The notes under the pieces were generated by a model. It made no database searches. It saw only the letters and a list, made by a program, of their open reading frames with translations, and had not been told where the DNA came from. From Cephalopachus bancanus (lineage: Eukaryota > Chordata > Mammalia > Primates > Tarsiidae), in assembly GCA_027257055.1 (NCBI GenBank), contig JAPVLO010000181.1:1426001-1490000 (forward strand): a stretch of DNA of 64,000 nucleotides. The letters are read 5' to 3'. Every line of letters starts with the position of its first letter. Within the stretch, counting starts at the first letter, position 1. The translations under genes and the position numbers were made by a program. Positions 1 through 11,560 of this stretch are shown piece by piece.

Positions 1-1318
1 TTTACTTCTACAACACTACTGGAAGGCGTGCCTTGGCATGTAGTCAGTGGCCTTGGTGAGACTCCCTGCCTCCCAGGCTAGAGTTGGGAACAGCCTATGC
101 TCATGTAGGCTATGACACAAATCCAGGGCAAGAGGAACGAAAGAGATGGAACACCTCAAGCTTGAATTGTAGTGGTTTTAGTTTCACCTAACAGAAAAAA
201 AATGAACCAGTAGTTGTCACCACCCATTAGCAGCACTTAGGTTGAATAAGAGGTGATGCTGGATAGAGTATGGCACAAAATTCGTGGGCTCTTTGACTTA
301 ACCCTGAAACAAATTTCAGAGCGGTCATCAAAGTTTTAAATCAAAGTTTATTAGTGAGAAGAAGAGAGGGAAAAAAGAAAAATCATGCAGAAAGACCTGA
401 CATGAACGAGTCTCTCGAAAAGTATGGATGTCTCAACAAAACCAGGTTTTATTTAGCATCATTCAGTGTCTACCAATACAGACTTTGGGTGAAGCATCAT
501 GGGCACAGAGGGGGCTGGAGTTTACTACTCCAGGTCCATTTCCCTCTTTGATCCATTTCTCAGCTAGGCTGGGAGATTGACATGTTCCTAGACTAGATCA
601 CAGCTATTCGGGGACTCAGGATGGGATTTACCACAGGGAGTGGGAGTGAAGAGACAGATTGAATTTATTAACAAACTAGTAAAAGGGATTAGGTCCTTAC
701 TTCAGAGGCAATATGCATCTACTGAGAACAGAGACTGAGAAAAACTCAAGCATTGATCACAAACCCAAAGATCAAGAGGAACTGAAAAGAATTGTGCCAG
801 AGTATTCTGGCTCAAAGAAGCAATATCCTCAGAAGAAAACTGCAGTCAGGAGTGAGGTGGCTTCAGGACCTAGAGTTGGGATAAAACGCTTCTGCCCAAG
901 TGGCATGATAAAAGCAGCTAACACTCCAGTAAGAGGATTAATGTCCACCCAGTTACTGACCTCAGGCAGTGACCTGTGGCCTTGACTAATGGAATGGGGG
1001 AGGAGGCAAGAGAGCCACTTCTAAACAGCAATGATAGAGGTCCACCATTGTCCTTATTCCTTTTCCATAAAAACATCACATTCCCACAGCCAAGGGCTCA
1101 GAAGAAAAGGACGTACCACAGTTATTCTGCAATAATGAAATGTGAATGAGGGATAACTTTGCATGTTGTAAGCCATGCTCACCTGAGGTTAGTTACTATC
1201 TCATAGCACAAACAGTTAAGTTCTTTTTTTTTCTTTTACCTCAGATGCAGAGGGTTGAGTTCATTCTCTTACACAGTTCCTGAGACACTGTCATCCTATG
1301 TTCATGCAAGGGTCCTCT
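1..1318. other. No gene recognised
   Basis: I see no recognisable gene or repeat family here. Short open frames on both strands have no familiar motifs and no codon bias. The stretch around 341-380 is purine-rich and follows a tttatta motif, which could be the end of an old LTR, but I cannot support that. Confidence 0.5.
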
Positions 1319-1319
1319 T

Positions 1320-1960
1320 ATAAGTAAGTCCCCTACATACAGACTAGTTCCGTTCTGAGAGTGCGTTCGTAAGTCCAACAAAATTAGCCTAGGCACATGA
1401 CTAACACAATCAGCTATATGGTATTGTACTATAATTGGTTTATAATACTTTTCACACAAATACATAAAAAACAAACACAAAAAATAAAGAACACATTTTC
1501 AATCTTACCATACAGTACCTGGAAAAGAACCATAGTACAGTACAGTATAACCGCTGGCGTACTGGGGCTGGCATTGAGTGAACAGGCAAGAGGTACCGAC
1601 TGGAGGAGGTGGGATATGGTAGAGCAGAAGGATTTTCAGCAACAGGAGACGGAAGGCAAGCTGCAATTTCACTCATGCCTGATGTTGATGGAACAGGTTC
1701 TAGTTCCTTGTTGGATTCAATTCTATCCACTTGAAAAGTTGATTCAGTGATGTCTGTGTAGTAACTCTTTTTCTCTCATCATAGATGACATGGCAGTACT
1801 GGATTGCATTCTGAACAGCTGCTGCAACCTTCGTGTACTGTTCTATGTTTGGGTCCTGTGCCTCAAAAACTAATAACAGTGCCTCCTTGAATAATGTGAA
1901 TGCAGGCTTGCATCTTTGAAAGTTCACAACTTTAAGGTTCATATGTAGGGGACTTACTAT
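1320..1960 (-). mobile_element. Internally deleted pogo/Tigger-type DNA transposon
   Basis: The ends carry inverted repeats: 1324-1340 and 1941-1957 pair at 16 of 17 positions, with TA-rich flanks as expected for a Tc1/mariner-pogo element. Between them the - strand holds the C-terminal part of a transposase in two frames (about 1950-1740 and 1730-1640). It includes a YDERKR segment followed by TQTSLNQLF, which resembles the PCNA-interacting QxxLxxFF box often found at the end of pogo-family transposases. The catalytic DDE domain is missing, so the copy is non-autonomous. The pogo superfamily is supported; the exact subfamily is not known. Confidence 0.65.
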
Positions 1961-2270
1961 ATCTAATTTCATCCATTCTTCCATCCATCCACCTATCATA
2001 AATTCATCATCTATCCATCCATCCATTGAAGTCCATCACCCATCTATCCATCCACATTCTTTCATCCATCCTCCCTTTCAGCCATCGATCCATCCTTCTA
2101 CCCGCTGATCCATCCTTCCATTCACTTATCCATTCTCCCATCCCTCCATCCATAAATTAATTAATTATTTCATCCATCCATCCATCCATCCAGCCAGTCA
2201 TCCTTCCATCCAGCCATGCTTCCATTCAGCTATCCTTCCATTTATTCATCATCCATTCATTCTGCTGGGA
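1961..2270. repeat. Degenerate (ATCC)n tetranucleotide tract
   Basis: Tandem tccatccatcc units, interrupted by point changes, run for about 300 bp. They start directly after the transposon end at 1960. The tract is a diverged microsatellite with no coding potential. Confidence 0.85.
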
Positions 2271-2394
2271 TTATTGTGTATCTTTTTGTTGCCGTAAGTT
2301 CTTTTAAGGTGTGTATTGTTCTGTATGCATGTCTTTGTTCATAAGTTTGAGTGCAGGTCTGTCATTTGAATCATTTGAGTGCATACCTCTGTCG

Positions 2395-2525
2395 TCCTGG
2401 GGAAATTACTTAACTTCTCTGTGCCTCAATTTCTCATCATGTAAAAGCCCAACCTACCTCATGAGGTTAATAGGAGGTTAGATTTGTTAACATGTGAAAC
2501 GTTACCTGGCACATAGAAATTTGAA
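2395..2525 (+). repeat. MIR SINE
   Basis: The core reads ttacttaacttctctgtgcctcaatttc followed by cctacctcatgaggtt and ends in cctggcacata, which is the body of the tRNA-derived mammalian MIR element in sense orientation. Confidence 0.75.
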
Positions 2526-2569
2526 GATTCTCATCCAGAGTAACGTCTAGTCCTGAAAACTCCATTCAT

Positions 2570-2882
2570 GGTAAGTGCCCTATACAGATGTATCATTTTA
2601 AGTCTTTTATACCGTATTTTTACTATACCTTTTCTGTTTAGATGTATCTAGATACACAAATACTTGCTATTGTGTTACAGTTATCTACAGTACACAGTAC
2701 AGTAACATGTTGCACAAGTTTGAAGTCTAGAAGTAATAGGTTTTATCATATAGCCTAGGTGTGTAATAGTCATACCATCTAGGTTTGATTCAAAGACAAT
2801 TCCACGCACAGTGACACACACGAAGACAAATAACAACAATTTCTGAGAACATCTCCTGTTTGGTAGGCAATGCATGACTGTA
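2570..2882. mobile_element. Old non-autonomous DNA transposon (MER type)
   Basis: The stretch holds repeated tagcctaggtgtgtaatag / ataccatctaggttt motifs and the terminal gcatgactgta. I recognise it as a common non-autonomous mammalian DNA transposon, but I cannot name the subfamily with confidence. It has no coding capacity. Confidence 0.5.
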
Positions 2883-3239
2883 TTTCATTGTGATTTTAAT
2901 TTATACCTCCCTGATAACTAATAATATTGAACATCTTCTCATGAGCTTATTTGCCATCCATATATCTTCTTTGGCGAAGTACAAGCATACCTTGGAGATA
3001 TAATGGGTTTGGTTTCAAACTACCACAATAAAGCAAGTCACATGAATTTTTTTGGTTTTTCCAGTGAGTATAAGAGTTGTTCACACTGTAGTCTATAAAG
3101 AGTGCAATAACATGATGTCTAAAAAAGAGTACATGTCTTCATTTAAAAATACTTGATTACTTAAAAATGCTAATGATGATCTGAGTTTTTAGGGAGTTGC
3201 AATTTTTTTTTTTTTTGCTGGTGGAAAGTCTCATCTTTA

Positions 3240-5236
3240 TGTTGATGGTTACTACTGATCAGGTAGTGGCTGCTGAAGATTGAGGTGGCTATGGCAATTT
3301 CTTTCTTTTATTTTTTTTGAGTTGGAGTCTCACTCTGTCGCCCAGACTGGAGTGCAGTGGCTACTCCTGGCCACCGCAGCCTCGACCTGCGGGTCTCCGG
3401 CGATCCTTCCGCCTCAGCCTTCCAAGTAGCCGGAATTACAGGCATGCGCTACCACGCCTGGCTGATTTTTTGATTTATTGTAGAGATGTGGACTCGCTGC
3501 CCAGGCGAGTCTGGAAGCCACGGGCTCAGGCAATCCACTCACCTCAGCCTCCCAAAGGCGTGGGATTACAGGCTGAGCCACCGAGCCGGCTTGGCAATTT
3601 CTTAAAATAAGACAACAATGAAATTTGTTACATTAATTGAGTCTTTCACAAACAATTCCTTTGTAGCATGATATACTATTTGGTAACATTTTGTCCACAG
3701 CAGAAATTCTTTCAAAATTGGAGTCAATTTTCTTAAACCCTGCTGGTGCTTTATCGACTTAGTTTATGGAATATTCTAAATCCTTTGTTGTCATTTCAAC
3801 AATGTTTACAGCATCTTCATGAAGAATATATTCCATTCAAGAAGGCACTTTCTTTGCTCATCCGTAAAATACAACTCGTCATCCATTCAAGTTTGATCAT
3901 GAGATTGTAGTTATTCAGTCTTATCTTCAGGCTCCACCTCTAATTCTACTTCTCTTGCTATTTGTACCACATATGTGGTTACTTCCTTCACTGAAGTCTT
4001 GAACTCCTCAAAGTCATTTGTGAGGACCATATCAACCTCTTCCAAACTCCTGTAAATGTTGATATTTTGATAGTCTTCCTATAAATTATGCATGTTCTTA
4101 ATGGCATCTAGGATGGCGAGTCCTTTCCAGAAGGTACTCAATTTACTTTGCCCAGATTCATTAGAGGAATCACTATCTATGGCAGCTGTAACCTTATGTA
4201 GTGTATTTCTTAAATAATATGACTTGAAAATTGAAATGACTCCTTGATCCATGGGTTGTAGAATGGATGCTGTGTTCATAGGGATGAAAACATTAATCTC
4301 CTTGTACATCTCCATCAGAGCTCTTGGATGTCAAGATGCCTTGTCTATATTGTCAATGAGCAGTAATATTTTGAAAGGAATCTTTTTCTGAGGAGTAAGT
4401 CTCAACAGTGGGCTTAAAATATTCAGCGAATAATGCTGTGAGCAGATGTGCTATCACCCAGGCTTTGTGCTTCATCTGTAGAGCACAAACAGATTAGATT
4501 TAACATAATTAAAGGCCTAGAATTTTTGGAATGGTGAATGAGCACTGGCTTCAACTAAATTCACCAGCTGCATTAAACCCTAGTAAAAGAGTCAGCCTGT
4601 CCTTTGCAGTTTTGAAGTCAGGCACTGATGTCTTTCTAGCTTGAAAGTCCTGGATGACATCTTCTTCCAATAGAAGGCTGTTTATCTACACTGAAAATAA
4701 TCTGTTTAGTGTAGCCACCTTCATCAACTACCTTAGCTAGATCTTCTGGACATCTTGCTATAGCTTCTATATCATCACCTGTGGCTTCGCCTTGTGCTTT
4801 AATGTTGTGGAGATGGATTTTTCCCTTAAACGTCATGAATCAACCTTTGCTAGAGTATAGATTTTCTTCTACAAATTCTTCACCTCTCTCAGCCTTCATA
4901 TAATTGAAGAGAATTAGAGTCTTGCTCTAGATTGGGTTTTGGCTTAAGACAATGTTATGGCTGGTTTGATCTTCTATCCAGACCACCCAAATTTTCTCCC
5001 TATCAGTCATAAGGCTGTTTTGCTTTCTTATCATTTGTTCACTGGGCTAGTACTTTTGATTTTATTCAAGAACTCTTTGTTTTCATAACTTGTCCAGCTG
5101 CTTTGCATATAAGGCCTAACCTTCAACCTGTCTCAGCTTTCGGCATTCCTTCCTCACTAAGCTTAATTGTTTCTAGGTTTTGATTTTAACTGAGAGAGGT
5201 TCAACTCTTCCTTTCACTTGAACACTTAGAGGCCAT
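3240..5236 (-). pseudogene. Tigger1 transposase, decayed
   Basis: The ancestral start is the - strand ATG at 5236-5234, followed by ASKCSSERKS and then a TGA at codon 12. Recognisable pieces are an N-terminal part near 4836-4636 (ending in the region that precedes the first catalytic Asp) and a DDE-domain part at 4315-4079 with [19 protein letters not shown], typical of Tigger/TIGD proteins. Stops, frameshifts and the Alu at 3304-3592 separate the pieces. It is related to the domesticated TIGD genes, but nothing here suggests domestication. Confidence 0.8.
3304..3592 (-). mobile_element. Lineage-specific Alu inside Tigger1
   Basis: An antisense Alu starts with a T-rich tail and ends at ccgagccggctt. 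A perfect 11-bp target-site duplication, ggcaatttctt, is at 3293-3303 and 3593-3603. The body shows the diagnostic linker tgatttattgtagagat. It inserted after the Tigger1 element was in place. Confidence 0.9.
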
Positions 5237-5680
5237 TGTAGGGTTATTCACTGGTATAATATCTTATTGTCTTGGGAAATAGGGAGGCCCAAGGAGAAGG
5301 AGAGAGATGGCAGAATGGCTGATTGGCAGAGCAGTCAGTACACACACAACACTTATAGATTAAGTTCACTGTCTAATATGGGTGTGGTTTGTGGTGCTCT
5401 AAAACAAATTACAGTAGTAATATCAAAGACCACTGATCACAGGTCATCATAACAGACATAACAATAAAGTTTGAAATATTATGAGAATTACCAAAATGTG
5501 ATACAGAGGCACTGAGCATATGCTGTTGGAAAAATGGAATAGATAAACTTGCTCAATGCGGAGTTACCACAAACCTTCAATCAGTGAAAAATGTAGTATC
5601 TTTAAGAGCAATAAAGCAAAGCATAATAAAGCAAAGTATCTCTGTATCTGTTAAAATCTATGCCCATTTGTTTTCTTATT

Positions 5681-6010
5681 ATAGTAGTACCCCCTTATCT
5701 GTGGGGTATATATTCTAAGAACCCAAGTGGATGCCTGAAACCATGGATAGTACTGAATCCTATATATGTATAATATTTTTTCTATCTTTATCACATACTA
5801 TGATAAAGTTTAATGTATAAATTAGACACAGTAAGAGATTAACAGCAATAGCTAATTATAAAATAGAACAATTATAACGATATACTTTAAAAAATGTTAT
5901 GTGAATGTGACTTCTATCTCAATATCTTATGTGTAATATTTTCAGACTGTAGTTTACTGCTGGTAACTGAAACCACAAAAATGAAAGTGAAAATAAGGAA
6001 GGCTACTGTA
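5681..6010. mobile_element. Small Tigger-like MITE (MER type)
   Basis: A non-autonomous element of about 330 bp with terminal inverted repeats: agtagtacccccttat at 5683 pairs imperfectly with ataaggaaggctactgt at 5993. The interior includes ggatgcctgaaaccatgg and aattagacacagtaagagatt, familiar from a common mammalian Tigger-derived MITE. It has no coding capacity. Confidence 0.65.
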
Positions 6011-6011
6011 T

Positions 6012-6485
6012 TGCATTTTGTCATTTATATATTCCAGACATAATTCCTTTATCAGATGTGTGATTTGAAAATACTTTCTCCTAGTCTGTAAATTATCTTT
6101 TTATTCTGTTAACAACATCTTTCAAAAAGCAGAAGCTGTTAACTTTGGTGATATACAAGTTATCATTTTTTGTGGATAATGTTTTCTGTATCATATCTTG
6201 AAAATCTTTGCCTACTCCATGATCACAGAGATTTTCTTTTATGCTTATTTATATGAATTTTGCAGTTTTTGGTATTACATTTGGCTCTACAGTCTATTTT
6301 GAGTTATTTTTATATGTGGTATGAGGCATGAATCAAGTTTCTTCTTTTTTTGTTGCACATGGATATTCAATTACTGCAGCATCATTTGTTGAAAAGATAT
6401 TTCTTTCTTCATTGAATTTTTTTCCTTTGCACCATCAAGTAATATTTTACCACTTACATATAGTAGAAGAGCCTCACATCAATGT
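6012..6485 (-). mobile_element. L1 fragment (ORF2 3' part, old)
   Basis: The - strand reads through late ORF2. The complement of the 6370-6400 segment encodes the L1 stretch 'caacaaatgatgctgcag', and the sequence runs in the usual order up to 6012. Many stops are present. It was truncated on insertion and is diverged. Confidence 0.65.
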
Positions 6486-6489
6486 TATA

Positions 6490-6893
6490 AACTGGATTGT
6501 GTCTCCACAAAATTCATATATTGAAATCCCAGCCCTCATAATGTGATCAATCATCTTTGGAGATAATACCTTTAAAGAGGTGATTGAGTTATAATGAGGT
6601 ATTGAGGTGGGGCCCCAATCAAATATGACTGCTAGTGTTATAAGAAAAGATTAGATCATACTCAGAGAGACACCAGGAGCATGCATGCACAGAAGGAAGA
6701 CTGTGTGAAGAGGCAGTGAGAAGGTGGCCATCTGTAAGGCTAGAAGAGAGACTTCAGAGGAGACCACACCTTCTAGCATCTTGGCCTTAGACTTCCAGCC
6801 TTCAGAACTGTGAAAGAATATATTTCTATTGTTTAAGCCACCAACTTTGTGGTATCTTGTTATAGAAGCACTAGAAAACTAATACAACCAGTA
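6490..6893 (+). mobile_element. MLT1-type ERVL-MaLR LTR
   Basis: It starts with tgtctccacaaaattcatatattgaaatcc, continues through ggtggggcc and ggccatctgtaag, and ends with tctattgtttaagccacc...gaaaactaataca, which is the order of an MLT1 solo LTR in sense orientation. It is old and diverged, with no internal retroviral part attached. Confidence 0.75.
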
Positions 6894-7297
6894 TACTAAC
6901 ATTCCTTCATTCCCAGATTTTGTGTTGTGTTCTTGCTTTTTTTCCCTGCATCAGTTTGCTCATTAAATAAATCTATTTAAAAATAAAACATTTTACTCTT
7001 AATAGAAAACATATAAGTATAATAAAACTTAAATATTATTAAATTATATCCTTAAATACAGTCATTTTTTGAGGATTCTGAGCCAGAAGCCTTACTTCTC
7101 CTAGTTGGAAAAAATGCAAGATTTATAAAAGGAGAAATCACAGAATAAATGGGTAGTTTCTATTGCTATGTCATGAAGTTTATTAATCTTGTTTTTTGTA
7201 GTTTTTTAGTCTGATGTTAATCTCATCTCATGTATTTTTCATCTCAGCCACTATATTTTTCATGTCTGATATTTAGATTTCTTTTTTATATTTTCCA
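6894..7297. other. AT-rich interval, no gene
   Basis: AT-rich sequence. The part after about 7140 looks like the start of an old antisense L1-like element that continues beyond the Alu at 7298. I see no gene. Confidence 0.4.
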
Positions 7298-7556
7298 GTC
7301 TTTTTTCTTTGAGTCAGGGTCTCACTCTGTTGCCCAGGCTGTAGTGCAGTGGCATGGTCATGGCTCATCTCAGTTTCGACCTCCTGGGCTCAGGTAATCC
7401 TTCTGCCTCAGTTGCCTAAGTAGTTGGGTCTTATAGGTGCACGCCACCATGCCTGGCTAATTTTTTAATTTTTGTAAAAACAAAGTCTCACTATGTTGCC
7501 CAGGCTGGTCTCAAACTCCTGGGCTCAAGCAATCCTCCCACCTCAATCTCCCACCA
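7298..7556 (-). mobile_element. Old Alu (AluJ type)
   Basis: An antisense dimeric Alu with the ancestral features ctcactatgttgcccaggctggtctcaaactcctgggctc and a linker of tttttgtaaaaac. It lacks the ataaatca linker of the young family, so it belongs to the old layer shared by primates. Confidence 0.8.
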
Positions 7557-8000
7557 TGTCTTTATCTTATATGCTTCATGTTTCTTCTATCTTCTTAAAC
7601 ATACGGGATTTAATTATAACAGCTGGTTTAATATCCTTGTATAAAAATATTATTGGTGTCATTTCTGAGTCTATTTCTATTAATTTATTTTTTCTCCTCA
7701 TTGTGGGGCATTTTTTTGCTTCTTCGTATGTGTGGCAATTTTTTACTGGATGCTAGACACTGTGAATCTTACTTTTCTGGGGTCTGGATATTCTTGTATT
7801 TCTATAAACATCTTGAGCTTTGTTCTTGGGTGCAATTTTATTACTTGGAACCAGTTTGATCCTTTTGGGACTTCCTTGTAAACTCTGTTAGTGGTATCTG
7901 GGAAATTCACATTCTAATTTTGCCTCAGTACTGAGGCAAGAGCCCTCTGTGTGTGCCATGACATTTGCAAGTTTTCCTCCTGGCTTGGGGGAGCAGAGAC
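7557..8000 (-). mobile_element. Old L1-like sequence
   Basis: The motifs ttttactggatgctagacactgtgaatc, ttcttgtatttctataaacatcttgagctttgttct and acttggaaccagtttgatcctttt are typical of an ancient antisense LINE 3' region. The family assignment is by eye. There are no intact reading frames. Confidence 0.45.
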
Positions 8001-8321
8001 CATTCTCAGGTCCTTGTGAATTGTGTCTCTTTCAGGTGGTTTTTTTCCCCCAGCCTTGGGCTTACTTATGTTTCCTTAAATACAAGCACTGGTCAATATT
8101 CTGCTGAACACTTGAGAGGACCCTCTGTAGAACTCCAGGTTTCCTTGTGGCAGATCTCTGCTTGTGGGTTCTCTGGCCTGCAAACTTTGGTTGCCTTGGT
8201 TCCCTGAACTCAGCTGTCTCCTAAATTCAGGAAGATCATTATGCTCTGCTTGGGTCCCCCACCCCAACACTGTAGCTGGAACTTCCCCTAGTCAGTCACC
8301 CAAAGGAATGATGCGCCCCCC

Positions 8322-8357
8322 TTGGAGTCCAGCCTAAATATTTCATGCAAAATGCTC
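8322..8357. repeat. Left arm of a distant inverted repeat
   Basis: These 36 bases are the exact reverse complement of 9302-9337, about 945 bp away. Similarity continues weakly towards the centre (gcacag...gacag) but not outwards. Confidence 0.85.
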
Positions 8358-8789
8358 ACTGTCCTGTGCCTGAAAACCATGGTTTGGTATATATTGCCCA
8401 GCTTTTTAGTGTTCCAGGTGGGAGGATAACCCTAGTCCCTGCCACGCCATTGCAGTTGTGAGTGGAATTCCATTCCCACATTTCACCAACCCAGCCTCCC
8501 TGTGATTGTTACTCAGATTATTTTCAACACTTTGTCACAAATAAAAAGATTCGGTGTATGTCTGTATGCCTCTGTGGGCCTCTGTGAGGATTTATTCAAA
8601 ATATATGACAGAGGAAAGACTTGGTCAGCATAAGGTGCACCTGGTCTTTATTGACCTAAGGGCACCAGGCTTCTTCTCAGGGCAGCTGTACCAGCCTCAC
8701 GTCCACCAACAAAGAAAGGTGCCACTTGGAAGTGTCTAGCTGTCTAATTTTGCCAGCCTCCTAGGCATAAAGAGATATGATTTAGGCAG

Positions 8790-8905
8790 ACAATATTATT
8801 ACTTATACTTACAAATAAGGAAACAGATATAGGAATTGTAAGGAACTTTCTTGAGCTTATACAGGCAGAGGCAAGTTCCAAACCCAGTTAGGCCCAAGGT
8901 CTGTC
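8790..8905 (-). repeat. MIR-like SINE
   Basis: The segment acaaataaggaaacagat...ttgagcttatacaggcagaggcaagttccaaacccag matches the antisense MIR body, including the part that precedes the tRNA-like region. Confidence 0.6.
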
Positions 8906-9301
8906 ATTGCTGGAAGGGCCATGGAGTGCCGGGAGAAGTGGATTTAGGCCCTGCCGCTGATGGAAATGGAGAAACACAAAATGATGTTTCTGCAGGGTGT
9001 GAAGCAGCAGGTTTACCTGTAACAGAGTTGATAGGTGGGTGGAGCCTCTCTTGGGAGACTGGCCCCTCTGGCTCTGGAATCCAGCCAGAATGGCGCACTC
9101 ACTGATACATGAACTCCAGGGACCACAGGCCAGAAACAGATGTGGATCCAACTAGGACTGTGAAGGAATCCCAGGAGGGAGCAGGAGCCAGGACTGGACC
9201 TTCATTCACTCCAAGTGTGGGCTCCACGCTCAGGCAGATGCTGTGGCCTGGTTCACGTGGGCTCTGCGTTGTCAGGAGCACAGAGGACAGAAGAGAAATG
9301 A

Positions 9302-9337
9302 GAGCATTTTGCATGAAATATTTAGGCTGGACTCCAA
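9302..9337. repeat. Right arm of a distant inverted repeat
   Basis: Exact reverse complement of 8322-8357. See the finding on this pair. Confidence 0.85.
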
Positions 9338-10609
9338 AGGGACCTGGAAAGATCTGTGGCCACCTGCAGCCAGAAGTTAATTGCTCCCCAAGGACTCTTC
9401 AGAGGGAGCCGTTGTGTGCTTGGAGCAGGTGGGTATCTCGAGTCCGATACTCTCTCCCATATAGTTCCAAATTTATTTGTGGGATCGCTCATTCCAGTGA
9501 CTTGGTTGGCATGGTGGTAGGGGCCTGGAGCTGAATCAGAGCCCGGCCCTTCCTCTGCTCACCTCCAGCACTGTGAGTGTACATGACATCTTGTTCCCAA
9601 AGCTCCACCCTTGCCTGGTAAAGGCAGTGGTCCCAAGGTTACACACTGTCCTGGTCAGTCTTGTATCTGGGACTTGGTTGTGAGTCTGGGGCTGATTCTG
9701 TGACAATCTCATGTGCCGGTGGATGCTCTGGGGGCTGGGTCCATCCAGCTGGGAAGGTGTGGACAGTGCAGTTCTCTGCTGGGTGGAGGGGGGGTCGGTG
9801 TAGATGTGGGAATGAGCAGAACCTTTGTCTAGAGGCCCATGATATTCCAGCCTCAAGGCCTGGGCAGGGCTGAGGGATGACGTGTTTATACTTCCACCTG
9901 TTTGCACAGCCCTGGGAGCTGGGACCATTTTGGTGGGGACCAGAGGCAGCCTTGGAATGTCACCTGCTGTGCAGGACCTGGGGCCTACTGTGCACCCTGG
10001 CTGATAGCTCAGAAAAGCCTGCTAGATTCACGTGCCTGGTGGGCCCAGGTGTCCACGCAGAGCCACTGCAGCAGCAGATGGTGGCCGGCGTTTGGTGGTT
10101 TCCTCTTATCTGAAAGTGTCTCCCAGAGCTGGGTGAGAGAGGATGTCCTTGTCTACTGGTCCCTATCAGCAATAATGACAAGAAGCAAGAGAGGCTATTC
10201 AGGGTCCCTGGGCAATTGGACTCTGGGGACTGTCCCTTGGCTGGGAGGGGCCCTCAAAGTATCTTGGCAACTCGGTGGTTCTTGTGGCCCTTGATGGGGA
10301 CATGGATGGGTTGTTATAGGGAAGGAGGGGCAGTTGACCTTGGGTAGAAAGGGGCAGAACAGGGGCCCTGGGAAGGAAGTGACAAGGTAGAGGCAGTCCC
10401 TGGCTATGCAGGGGCCATGTATCTCTCTCCCCACCCCCCACCCCATCTGTACCATCACCCTATATCCTTTCAGTCTATTCCCTGTTGGAGCCTCAGATTT
10501 AAAAGTAGCCTCATCTTCTTGCATCCTAGGAGGATCTCAGGCAGAAGCTTTTGAATCTCCCTTTTATTTCTGAGATGGCTAAGTGGGGAGCCTTCTCCCT
10601 CGGTGTTTT
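9338..10609. other. Unique-looking, GC-moderate interval
   Basis: Several overlapping open frames of 70-140 codons are present on both strands. None has recognisable domains, and they overlap one another in different frames, as expected by chance in GC-moderate DNA. I see no exon signals that I can support. Confidence 0.45.
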
Positions 10610-10622
10610 GAAAAACAGGCAA

Positions 10623-10918
10623 GGCCGGGCTTGGTGGCTCAGTCTGTAATCCCAGCACTTTGGGAGGCCGAGGCGAGTGGATTGCGAGTTCGAGACCTGC
10701 CTGGGCAACTTGGTGAGACTTCGTCTCTACAGTAAGTCAAAAAATTAGCTGGGCATGGTAGCATGCGCCTGTAGTTCTGGCTACTTGGAAGGCTGAGGCG
10801 GAAGGATCACTGGAGCCAGCAGGTCGAGGCTGCGGTGGCCGGGAGCGGCCACTGCACTCCAGTCTGGGTGACAGAGTGAGATTCCAACTCAAAAAAAAAA
10901 AGAAAAAGAAAAGAAAAA
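10623..10918 (+). mobile_element. Lineage-specific Alu
   Basis: It starts ggccgggcttggtggctcag and ends in an A-rich tail. A perfect 12-bp target-site duplication, gaaaaacaggca, is at 10610-10621 and 10919-10930. The right arm has ggtggccgggagcggccact, the hairpin version of this family. Confidence 0.93.
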
Positions 10919-11404
10919 GAAAAACAGGCAGGCACTCTGTTTGCCTTGATCTGTCCTTTAGGGCACCTGGGTCTGGGGCAGCCGCAGGGAGCTGGTCTGA
11001 GCAGACCCTGGGCAGAGGCAAGGGCATGTGCTGGAGACCCTGAGGCAGGGCCGAGGGATGGGAGGGTGAGCCTGCCAAGCATGACCCCTCATGGCCTGGG
11101 TGCCCTGAGATCTGGGTCATCTCAGCCACAGTTCATCCTTCATCCATGCTGTGACCAGTGAGATTATCCTGAAATGACGAATTGGTCGCATCATTTTCCT
11201 GACTGGGACATCTGTGGACTCCCAACACTTTCCGAACGAAGTCCAGCGCTGCTGGTCTGGATGTGGGCCCTGTCTCTTACTCCCACCAACAACGCTGCGT
11301 GCAGCAGGTCTGCTGAGGACTTGGGTAGTGGAGGGCCTCTCGTCACAGCCCATCACGACAATAATTTAAATTCATTAAATGTCAGTGACTTGTACCATGC
11401 AGCT

Positions 11405-11560
11405 CATTCCATAAATACTCACTGAACACCCGCCAGTTCGTGCCAGACTCTCCTTGTGGCCCTGGGCATCACAAGTGAGCAGGCGACAAAAACTCCCGTC
11501 TCCAGGAGCTCACAGGAAGGAGAAGTATCACAAACAAGCAAACTGTACACAGGAAGGTGG
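11405..11560 (+). repeat. L2 fragment
   Basis: The order ctcactgaacacccgcc, gtgccagactctcc, cgacaaaaactcccgtctccaggagctcacagg and cacaaacaagcaaac follows the 3' end of an L2 LINE in sense. It is strongly diverged. The boundary on the right is uncertain. Confidence 0.65.

Larger units (their letters stand above)
2982..5645 (-). mobile_element. Tigger1 DNA transposon, interrupted by an Alu
   Basis: This is a nearly complete Tigger1 element in antisense. The left part contains accacaataaagcaagtcac and the right end agcataataaagcaaagtat, the internal terminal motifs of this family. The full length is close to the usual 2.4 kb plus one Alu of about 290 bp (3304-3592). The element moved by cut and paste, using a transposase related to CENP-B. 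It is long dead: the reading frame contains stops and small indels throughout. Confidence 0.85.

Noticed and set aside
4079..4836. Possible domesticated TIGD-type gene
   Set aside because: The start codon is followed by a stop at codon 12, an Alu interrupts the element, and the frame is broken in several places; it is an ordinary dead Tigger1.
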